Positions 45,079-54,382 of a DNA stretch of 64,000 nt are shown piece by piece. Every line of letters begins with the position of its first letter. Within the stretch, counting starts at the first letter, position 1. A program made the translations under genes and the position numbers. Origin of the DNA: Schistocerca nitens (lineage: Eukaryota; Arthropoda; Insecta; Orthoptera; Acrididae); NCBI RefSeq assembly GCF_023898315.1, contig NC_064615.1, forward strand, positions 1,185,397,413 to 1,185,461,412, in the 5' to 3' direction. The notes below the pieces were generated by a model. That model saw nothing but the letters and a program-made list of their open reading frames with translations. It was not told the DNA's origin and ran no database searches.

Positions 45079-45281
45079 CTGATTTTGTGCAGCAGGTTCC
45101 AGTAGTGCCTGCATCCTCTCAGTGTGCGGTTCAGCGCTGCCTTTCATTCCGAGTGAGATGTGCTTATTCCCGACACTGAAGTTTCTACCAAAAATCCCAG
45201 CACAGAATATTGTGATGACGTAAATGACAACGAAAACCGCAATTATGAACACAAACAGTCCGTACAGCAGCGAATGTGATT
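45079..45281 (-). CDS. Candidate host-gene exon encoding a transmembrane helix
   Basis: The minus strand has an acceptor with a pyrimidine tract ('cttttgttatttttag') before 45281 and a donor AATCAG|GTACGG after 45079. The 203-bp exon is open: SHSLLYGLFVFIIAVFVVIY continues into VITIFCAGIF, one clear ~25-residue hydrophobic helix, then a hydrophilic stretch GRNFSVGNKHISLGMKGSAE and ERMQALLEPAAQNQ. It starts mid-codon and ends in phase 0, compatible with the exon at 39266-39549. No transposon motif is present and the base composition is balanced, so I take it as part of a cellular gene for a single-pass membrane protein. Identity not recognised. Confidence 0.6.
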
Positions 45282-45515
45282 CTAAAAATAACAAAAGACA
45301 TCAATGATCAGCAATAACAGCACTACAGCAATACATGAAACTAAATTAGTCACCTGTAATAGTGAATCTATTGGTGTCTTAAGTTAAGCAGTGAAAACTC
45401 CTGGTAGAAATATCAACAATGTAGGAAAAGGAAGATTACTACTTAACATAAAAAGAGACATGTCAAGCAGTAGACAAGCACAATTAACAGCTTTTGGCCG
45501 CAGCCTACATCAGTG

Positions 45516-45518
<3 letters not shown>

Positions 45519-45578
<60 letters not shown>
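45519..45578 (+). repeat. (CA)n microsatellite
   Basis: About 30 uninterrupted CA units. Confidence 0.97.
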
Positions 45579-45579
<1 letters not shown>

Positions 45580-45639
45580 GAACTGTGGAAGCAGACACCT
45601 AATAAGCAGTCTTTGAATATGATGACTTCACTTATTCTG

Positions 45640-45681
45640 CCCCCCCCCCCCCTCCTCCTCCTCCTCCTCCTCCTCCTCCTC

Positions 45682-45716
<35 letters not shown>

Positions 45717-45721
45717 CTTCC
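45640..45721 (+). repeat. (C)n(TCC)n(C)n homopyrimidine tract
   Basis: 82 bases of C and T only: a C run, about 18 CCT/TCC units and another C run. The tract is mirror-symmetric. Its poly-Leu/Arg frames are not genes. Confidence 0.97.
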
Positions 45722-45819
45722 GCCCCAAAAAAAGGGGTGTGAATCCCGGAAGATGTCACAGACGATCAGCACAAGGTGCAAAAAAATGCCAGCTCTTTAG
45801 AATGTGTCGTCTCAACTAA

Positions 45820-48300
45820 TCCTATCTTTTAGTCAAGTTATGCCACAAATTTATTTTCTCCTCAACTTTAATCAGTAACACCTCATTGGCCACATTACCT
45901 CCCCATCTAATCTTCAGCATTATTCTGCACCACCCCATTTCAAAAGCTATTTTCTTGTTTGAACTGCTTGCTGACCATGTTTCACTTGGGTACACAGTTG
46001 CACTCCAGACAAATACTTTCAGGAAGACTTTGTAACACTTAAATTTATATTTGATGTTGACAGATTTCTCGGCCTCAGAAATACCTTTCATGCCATTGCT
46101 ATTATACATTTTATATCCTATCTACTTTTGCCATCATCAGTTATTTTATTGCCCAAATAGCAAAACTCATCTACTACTCTAAGAGTCTCACTTCCTAATG
46201 TAATCCCTTCAGCATCACCAGATTTGACCACATTCCAATTCCCTTGTTTTGCTTCTGTTAATGTTACTGTTACATTCTCCTTTGCAATGCTGTCCAGTCT
46301 GTTCAAATGGTCTTCCAAGTCATTTGCTGCCTCTACCAGAATGTCATTAGCAAACCTCAAGGATTTTATTTCTTTCCTCTGAACTTTAATTCCTTTTCCA
46401 AATTTTGACGTTGTTTCCATTACTGCACGATCAATGTACAGATTGAATAGCATTGACGATGTCCCTTCTCAACCACTGCTTCCCTTTCCCCTCAATTCTT
46501 ACAATTGCCTTCCATTTTCTGTACAAATTGTAAACAAACTTTCGCTCCCTATATTTTACCCTCGCTACCTTCATAATTTTGAAGAGGACTCCTGTCGACA
46601 TAGTCAAAAGCTTTCTCTAAGTCTATAAATGCTATTAATGTGGGTCTGCCTTTCATTAACCCATCTCCCAAGAAGAATCTTAGGGTCAGTATTGCCTCTT
46701 GTTCCGAAATTTCTCCAGAAGTCAAACTGTTCTTCCTAGAGGCCAGCTTATGCCAGTCGTTTCATTCATGTTAGTATTTTGCTAACATAACTTATTAAAC
46801 TGATAAATAGGTAAAATTTACATCTGCTGGCACTGGCTTTCTTTGGAATTTAAATAATTACGTTCTGTTTGACATCTGACAATAAGGATATTTCACCTGT
46901 CTCATACATCTTGCACAGGAGATAGGAGAGATTTGTCGTAGTTGGCTCTCCCAGGGACATCAGCAGTTCTGATAGAATGTTCTCTACTCCAGGAGCCTTA
47001 GTTTAGCTTACATCTTTTGGTTCTCTGTCAATTCTTTTTGCAGTCTCACATCTCCCATCTCATCTTCTACATCCTCTTCCCTTTCTATAATACTGCCTTC
47101 AGGTTCATATCCCCTGTACTCCTTCCACCTTTCAGCTTTCCCTTTTTCCCCTCCTTGTGGTGTACGCTTCTATATTCTTATACTTGCCTTCTAGCCATTC
47201 TCGATTTGCCATTTTGCACTTCCTGTGAATGTCACTTTTTAGATGTTTGTATTTCCTTTTCAGCTGCTTCATTTCAAGTACTTTTATATTTTCTAATTTC
47301 ATCAATTAGATTCAATTTATCTTGTGATATCAAGTGATAGCTAATAGGCCTTATCTTTTTAGCTATTTGATCCTCTGCTAAGTTCACTGTTTCATCTCTT
47401 GTGGCTACCTGTTCATCATCTACTGTATTCTTTTCTCCCATTCCTGCCAATTATCGGCCTAATGCTCCCACTGAAAGTCACAACAGCCTCTGATTCTTTC
47501 TGTTTATCCAGGCCCCATCTCCTTAATATCTTAGATTTTTGCAATTTTGTCAGTTTCAATCTGCTACTGATAACCTCAAATTGTGCCCCTTAAAACGTAT
47601 TATAGTTTCAGATCTGGTTCCGAAATCCCCATCTCACAATTACATAATCAATCTGGAAAATTCCCATGACTCCAGGTCTCTTTCAAGTATACATCTCTTT
47701 CTCACGATTCTTAAACCAAGTGTTCAAAATGGTTCAAATGGCTCTGAGCACTATGGGACTTAACATCTTAGGTCATCAGTCCCCTAGAACTTAGAACTAC
47801 TTAAACCTAACTAACCTAAGGCCATCACACTCATCCATGCCCGAGGCAGGATTCGAACCTGTGACCGTAGCAGTCCCGCGGTTCCGGACTGCAGCGCCTA
47901 GAACCGCACGGCCACCGCGGCCGGCCTAAACCAAGTGTTAGCAATGATTAAATTACGCTCTTTGTAAAATTTTACCAGGTGGCTTCCTACTTCATTCCAT
48001 TCTCCCCAGCCCACATAAACCTAGTATTTTTCTTTTTTTTTCCTATTTCTACTACCAAATTCCACTCCATCACAAATTTTCATCTCTGTCAACTATTACG
48101 TTATGTCTTTTATCTCATACTTATCTTGAATCTGCAGAGATAGTTGGTATATAAATTTGTATTATTGTGATGGGTGTTGGCTTTGTGCCCATCTTGGCTG
48201 TGACAGTGTGTTCACTGTGCTGTTCATAGCAGCTTATCCACATTCTTGTTTTCTTATTCATTTTTAGACCTTATCCTGCATTAGCCCTGTTCGATTCTGT
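45820..48300 (-). mobile_element. RTE-like LINE remnant, with a nested SINE
   Basis: Reading the minus strand downward from 48300: endonuclease (APE-type) segment with KMGTKPTPITIIQIYIPTIS (48110-48180) and a decayed 'GLCGLGRM' region near 48000; the nested SINE at 47725-47926; a gap; then RT with ALLTMSTGV-like motif A area (46590), motif B region 'WLRRDIVNAIQSV', MLFNLYIDRAV (46420-46450) and KSLRFANDILVEAANDLEDH (46320-46370), where the family active-site box FADD reads FAND; EFCYLGNKITDDGKSR (46120-46170); and VFVWSATVYPSETWS (45970-46020). The order is EN then RT as in RTE-type LINEs. Frames are broken and an active-site Asp is replaced, so it is dead. Confidence 0.75.
47725..47926 (-). 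repeat. tRNA-derived SINE nested in RTE-like LINE
   Basis: Same family as 21024-21219, same orientation: tRNA-like head at the high-coordinate end (ggccgtgcggttctaggcgc; B box ggttcgaatcctgc) and tail 'gagccatttgaaccatttt'. It has a perfect 13-bp target duplication, taaaccaagtgtt, at 47712-47724 and 47927-47939. Confidence 0.94.
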
Positions 48301-48819
48301 ATTTATAACCCTTCACTCACCTGAGGAGAAGCCGTGAAAAAGCAGGTTGACTCCCATAATCGTGTTTGTAGGCAGTCCTATTTCATGTATTTAGGTCTAT
48401 ACAAAATGTTTGCTAATTTTCTTTTCAAAACTGCGATGTTCCTACATTAATCAAATGTTATACAAATTTTCACGTTTGTAGAAACAAATCCCTACAAAAA
48501 GTTACTATAATCACTTCAGTTGTTGGCCTCGTTTCGGTGATGAAACCATTGGTTTAATCAGGAATGGTGGCAATCAAAAGTTAAATTTCGTACATGCCAA
48601 TTAGAGCTAAATTGCTGTAAATTTCTGGGATCTGTTGATATACTTTTGATTGCGCGATTCATGAGCAGGAATACCTAATTAAAATTACCAAATTATTAAT
48701 AACTAAATTTCAATACACAATATGGATCTCATGGTCATAAACCCGAGAGTCCCAACTGCTTAAGCACAATTTAGTACTGCATATTCTAATAGATGCTGCT
48801 CATGAGAAATAATATATAA

Positions 48820-48821
<2 letters not shown>
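48301..48821. other. Unassigned sequence
   Basis: No gene recognised. Confidence 0.4.

Positions 48822-48863
<42 letters not shown>
48822..48863 (+). repeat. (TAA)n at the 5' junction of the R4-like LINE
   Basis: About 13 TAA units immediately before LINE coding sequence. Confidence 0.95.
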
Positions 48864-48864
<1 letters not shown>

Positions 48865-51688
48865 CCCCTTGGAGATCAGAACCAACAAACACACAGAAGA
48901 AACCCACAAAACCAGCATGGCAACACAGGCTACAGATCAGAATACAAAAACTGAGAAGAGACGTCGGACAGCTAACACAATTTATAAGAAATGAAATATC
49001 AGACAAACGAAAAAGGTTAGGTAAAATCTCACAACAAGAAGCGATAGAGCAATTAGATGAAAAGAAGCAGAAATTACAAGCATTGGCCAAACGACTTAGA
49101 AGACACAAAAAAAGTGAAAACAGAAGGAAACAAAACCAAACATTCAACACAAACCAAAAGAAATTTTACCAGACAATAGATAACACACACATTGAAATAG
49201 ACAATCCACCACACATAACAGACATGGAACACTTCTGGAGCAACATACGGTAAAACCCAGTACAACATAACAGACATGCACGGTGGATACAAGCGCACAT
49301 ACAAGATGATACCACAAATGCCTGAAGTGATAATTTTGCAACATGAGGCCACCCGAGCAATTAATTCCACGCACAATTGGAAAGCCCCTAGAAAAGATAA
49401 AATAGCAAATTTCTGGCTAAAGAAATTCACCTCAACACATTCACATCCAACTAAATTATTTAACAGTTACAATGCAGACCCATACACAGTCCCTGATACA
49501 CTTACACATGGAATAACTTATCTGAAACCTAAAGATCAAGCAGACACAGCAAACCCAGCTAAATATTGTCCCATAACATGCCTACCAACAATATACAAAA
49601 TATTAACTTCAGTCATTACACAGAAATTAATGACACATGTAACACAGAACAACATTATAAATGAAGAACAAAAAGACTGTTGCAAAGGAGCACAAGGATG
49701 GAAAGAGCACCTGATAATAGATGCAGAGGTGACATATCAAGCTAAAACTAAACAAAGGTCGCTACACTATGCATACATTGATTACCAAAAAGCTTTTGAT
49801 AGTGTACCCCACTCATGGTTACTACAAATATTGGAAATATACAAAGTAGATTCTAAATTGATGCAGTTCCTAAACATAGTAATGAAAAATTGGAAAACCA
49901 CACTTAATATCCAAAGAAATTCAAATAATATCACATCACAGCCAATACAGATTAAGCGTGGAATATACCAAGGAGACTCATTAAGTCCTTTCTGGTTCTG
50001 CCTTGATCTGAACCCACTATCCAACATGCTAAATAATACAAATTATGGATATAATATTACTGGAACATACCAACACAAAATCACACATTTGGTGTACATG
50101 GATGATCTAAAACTACTGGCACCAACAAATCAACAACTCAACCAATTACTAAAGATAACAGAAGTATTCAGCAATGATATAAATATGGCTTTTGAAACAG
50201 ACAAATGTAAGAAAAATAGCATAGTTAAAGGGAAAACACACTAAACAAGAAGATTACATATAGGATAACCACAGCGACTGCATAGAAGCGATGGAAAAAA
50301 CAGATGCCTGTAAATATCTAGGATACAGACAAAAAATAGGTATAGATAATACAAAAAATAAAGAAGAACTAAAAGAAAAATATAGACAAAGACTAACAAA
50401 AATACTGAAAACAGAATTGACAGCAAGAAACAAGACAAAAGCTATAAATAATTATGCTATACCAATACTGACCTACTCATTTGGAGTAGTGAAATGGAGT
50501 AACACAGACCTAGAAGCACTCAATACACTTACACAATCACAATGCCACAAATATAGAATACATCACATACATTCAGCAACAGTAAGATTCACATTAAGCA
50601 GAAAGGAAGGAGGAAGGGGATTTATCGATATAAAAAACCTATATTATGGACAGGTAGACAATTTAAGAAAACTCTTTCTAGAAAGAGCAGAAACTAGCAA
50701 AATACACATAGCAATCACTCATATAAATACATCGGCTATACCACTGCAATTTCATAACCACTTCTACAACCCTTTAGATCACATAACATCAACAGATACA
50801 AAGGAAGTAAATTGGAAAAAGAAAACACTACATGGCAAGCACCCGTATCATCTAGCACAGCCACACATCGATCAAGACGCATCCAACACATGGATAAGAA
50901 AAGGCAATATATACAGTGAGATGGAAGGATTCACGATTGCAATACAGGATCAAACAATAAACACCAGATATTACAGCAAACATATTATTAAAGATCCCAA
51001 TACAACAACAGATAAATGCAGACTTTGCAAACAACAAATAGAAACAGTAGACCACATCACAAGTGGATGTAAAATACTAGTAAATACATAATACACCAGA
51101 AGACATGACAATGTAGCAAAAATAATACATCAACAACTTGCCATACAACATAAACTAATAAAACAAGACGTTCCCACATACAAGTATGCACCACAAAATG
51201 TACTGGAGAATGATGAATACAAATTATACTGGAACAGAACCATTATAACACATAAAACACCACCACATAACAAACCTGACATCATACTCACCAATAAAAA
51301 GAAGAAATTAACACAACTAATCGAAATATCCATACCCAATACAACAAATATACAGAAGAAAACAGGAGAAAAAAAATTGAAAAATACATCTAACTGGCTG
51401 AGGAAGTCAGGGACATGTGGCACCAGGATAAAGTTGACATTATACCAATTGTACTATCAACTACAGGAGTCATACCACACAATATCCACCAGTACATCAA
51501 CGCAATACAGCTACACCCAAACGTATACATACAACTACAGAAATCTGTAATTATTGATACATGTTCAATTACCCGAAAGTTCCTAAATGCAATGTAACAT
51601 ATACCGTACAGTTAAAAGGGAGTCACGCTTGATCAAGGTCCGCGTCACTTTCCATTTTTAACCAGACATAATGTCTGAGAAAGGTTAA
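48864..51688 (+). mobile_element. R4/Dong-like LINE between TAA repeats
   Basis: A 2.8-kb plus-strand element bounded by TAA repeats at 48822-48863 and 51690-51718. It encodes a single polypeptide with RT in the middle, a Cys-His motif and a restriction-like endonuclease at the C terminus, the layout of the R2/R4 group. Dong-type R4 elements are known to insert at TAA repeats. The 5' end starts inside coding sequence, so it is probably 5' truncated. Confidence 0.8.
48870..51597 (+). pseudogene. R4/Dong-like RT with restriction-like endonuclease, broken
   Basis: N-side: a basic, coiled-coil-like stretch WQHRLQIRIQKLRRDVGQL and FYQTIDNTHIEIDNPP then MEHFWSNIR (48920-49250), a stop, then RT from 49276: NYADP-region, YCPITCLPTIYKILTSVI (49565-49620), YAYIDYQKAFDSVPHSWLL with the motif A Asp (49765-49825), KRGIYQGDSLSPFWFCLDLN (49955-50015) and HLVYMDDLKLLAPTNQQ with the MDD box (50085-50135). 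A frame break near 50244-50290 precedes KYLGYRQKIGID and the thumb 'NNYAIPILTYSFGVVKW'. Then CRLCKQQIETVDHITSGC (C-X2-C-X8-H-X4-C, 51018-51071), a TAA at 51089-51091, and in the same phase a PD-like segment KPDIILTNKKKK then IEISIP (51273-51340), the endonuclease. Three to four breaks; RT catalytic residues intact. Confidence 0.8.
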
Positions 51689-51689
<1 letters not shown>

Positions 51690-51719
<30 letters not shown>

Positions 51720-51744
51720 TAATTATAATTATTATTATTATTAT
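51690..51744 (+). repeat. (AAT)n then (ATT)n at the 3' junction of the R4-like LINE
   Basis: About ten AAT units followed, after 'taattataatt', by ATT units; the two arms are inverted. Confidence 0.93.
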
Positions 51745-52240
51745 GTTTGCCAGTGAAATACAAAAATTCTTACCTACGGAATTTATAAACTATTATAAAT
51801 TAAATAAGTTTAACAGTATCTTCACGTAAGGTCAAAGTTCGCACCATTTCAGTTTATTTTACTTTGGCTTCCACACAGGCTTGCTACCAGCAGCATACAG
51901 AGCTGATATTGTCTCTGCTGTTGTTCAATTTAGCTTCAGGGCACATTAGTGACAAAATTTAGATTTGTTTCATCAAGACTGAGTGGCTGGATGATTAAAG
52001 GAACCAAACTACTAGGTAATCAGTCTCTTTTTTTCCTTGAAAATATAGGTCTACATGACTGTAGATCAGAGATGGCTTACCGTTGTAACCTTACATAAGG
52101 TGTCAATCATGGTAAAAGAAAGAAATGCTCCAAAAGTAATTTAACAGCGAAGTTTCGATTCCCAGAAAACCGTAGTGTCATGTTGGGTTGGCAGAGTAAC
52201 AGCAAGTGTTAATGCGCGACGTCACGCTGAATCTAATTTT
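51745..52240. other. Unassigned sequence
   Basis: No gene recognised. Confidence 0.4.
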
Positions 52241-52416
52241 TATATAGAGAGAAACATTCCAAAATTCAAGCTTTCGCAACCAACGGTTGCTTCATCAGGA
52301 AAGAGGGAAGGAGAGGGAAAGACGAAAGGATGTGGGTTTTAAGGGGGAGGGTAAGGAGTCATTCCAATCCTGGGAGCGGAAAGACTTACCTGCTTGTGTC
52401 TGTGTATGTGCAGACA

Positions 52417-52482
<66 letters not shown>

Positions 52483-52700
52483 CTGTCCCTTTTTCCCCCC
52501 TAAGGTACGTCTTTCCGCTCCCGAGATTGGAATGACTCCTTACCCGCTCCCTTAAAACCCACATCCTTTTGTCTTTCCCTCTCCTCCTCTCTTTTCTGAT
52601 GAAGCAACCGTTGGTTGCGAAAGCTTGAATTTTGTGTGTATGTTTGTGTGTATCAACCTGCCGGCGCTTTCGTTTGGTGAGTCACATCATCTTTGAGTAA
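52241..52700. repeat. Penelope-derived palindrome with central (TG)n
   Basis: Arms 52261-52390 and 52504-52633 are each 130 bp and are reverse complements with about ten differences. Between them lies a (TG)n run at 52420-52481. Flanking 'agagagaaacattcc' (52246-52260) and 'cctgccggcgctttcgtttg' (52658 on) match remembered Penelope terminal sequence. Each arm includes a hammerhead-like core, in opposite orientations. Confidence 0.88.
52596..52623 (+). ncRNA. Candidate hammerhead-like core (right arm)
   Basis: CTGATGA, one base, perfect 6-bp stem GCAACC/GGTTGC closed by loop GTT, then GAAAG. The mirror copy is at 52271-52298 on the minus strand. Conserved core strings and stem II are clear; stems I and III are not resolved, so activity is uncertain. 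Confidence 0.35.
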
Positions 52701-53267
52701 AAATCATATGACTATTATATCGTATTCACAGTGATATTATAGTGATTTGACATAGACTTGACAATGAAGGAGTATATTTGTTCTTTGATAAAGACAGATG
52801 TTAGCACTATCAAGTTACTCTGCTGGGCGATAAGTGAATTTTGTGGTTTGGTCCTAACTGATTGCGTAGAGGGCAATTTTAATTAATTGATTAATCAATC
52901 AATCAATCAATCAATTAATTGAGTCCTTTGAGTGATAAAATGAAGAAAGAGGGGGAAACAAAAAGGAATATGCTAGCCGTCCAAATAAAGGTCACATCTT
53001 GCAGACTTTACCAGCAAAGGTGCGATATATGTTACAAGGGATCGTGCTACAGCATCAATGTAGACTTCACTTAAAACAAAGAATTATTACCAATTTCGAG
53101 AAAGCATACGATTCTGAACTGACTTAATTAACTATTACAAAAGACAATCAATTCATGAGAGAAAAGGCAAATTTCGGGAATTAGATTTGATTGTATGGTT
53201 GCATAGCAATGTAACAACAGTCTTGGGTTACGTGTAGCTGGAACAGAGTTGTAAGTTGAAAATACCA

Positions 53268-53310
<43 letters not shown>

Positions 53311-54378
53311 AGTAATTGTGATCGAGTTCCGAGAGACAGTGATTGATTTCAGCCAAATCAGGACCTCAACAAACTACAGCTACATGAAAAGACAATTCAT
53401 GTGTTGTGTCTCATTTCAGTAGACGACCAACTGTAGAAACTACAATTTCACATCAATGTTTTCACTTTTGTCAACACAGTGACACTTTTTTTCGTTTCCT
53501 GCTGTACTCTAACGAAAGCTATAAATTGGAAGTTCTTAATGTTTTGTTGTGTATCACAATTTCGAAAAGATCGTAAGATGTTCCGCTTCCCCACTTCCTT
53601 GAACATACGACCCTGAGGATTTGCCGAGTGCGTAAAGAAGCAAGAAGAGAGAACCAAACAACCACAACCGACGACGAAGGAGACAGGAGGAGAGGATACA
53701 CCGTGCAAAACCTAGGGGAAGAAAACCCCGAAGTCTAGCAAAGGGCAAAAGGTTAGATATATTTAAAAAGAAGAAGAAGGTGAAAGAAAGGGGATATAAG
53801 AAGAGGGGCCGGTGAGATGCCATATCGAAAGAGCAGCAGGAAGTCCCCGAAAACAGATTGCAATGAGGGTACATACATTACCCACGCCCTGCCACTTGCC
53901 AGAGGTATCCCACTCAGAAAGGCTATGAACATGGACTGGGCAAGAGCAGCACAGACAGACACAAGATGAAAAAGTCAAAGAGAATTTGTGAGAGGGTGGG
54001 GAGAAGAGTAGCAGAGCAGGTAGGGTGGCGGCTGGGCTGGGCCACTGAGCCCACACGACCGCAGCCCAGTCTGGGCAGGGGAGGAGACAGTCTTCTGCCG
54101 ACCCCTCAATGGGCTGATAAGTTTAAGTGGCCTGCTCTTAGAGTGTGAAAGCCCTCTTCAGAAATAGAACATAAAACTAAGCAGCTGAGGCAATATCTCC
54201 TCAAGACTAAGTAGGTATACCTTATAGACAAGAGCTGTTGTCTTTATTAAAATGTGTATGAGGAATGTTGGTGGTTATACTAATTGTCATGTGTTGTATT
54301 TACAAAACTGCACATGAAGCAACTATTTATAACTTCATCTGTACTGTGTGCTCTTCTTTTCTGGCAAGACAAGAACTA
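52701..54378. other. Unassigned sequence with small repeats
   Basis: Holds an (AATC)n palindrome at 52881-52920 and a (CA)n run at 53270-53307. Open minus-strand frames around 53554-54056 are hydrophobic only because the plus strand is purine-rich; I see no domain. Confidence 0.4.
53270..53307 (+). repeat. (CA)n microsatellite
   Basis: About 19 CA units. Confidence 0.96.
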
Positions 54379-54382
54379 TTAA

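Noticed and set aside
45510-45819. Arg-rich and Leu-rich open frames
   Set aside because: They are translations of the (CA)n, (C)n and (TCC)n tracts.
53554-54056. Hydrophobic minus-strand frames as membrane protein genes
   Set aside because: They overlap in several phases and reflect a purine-rich plus strand; no splice sites or domain.
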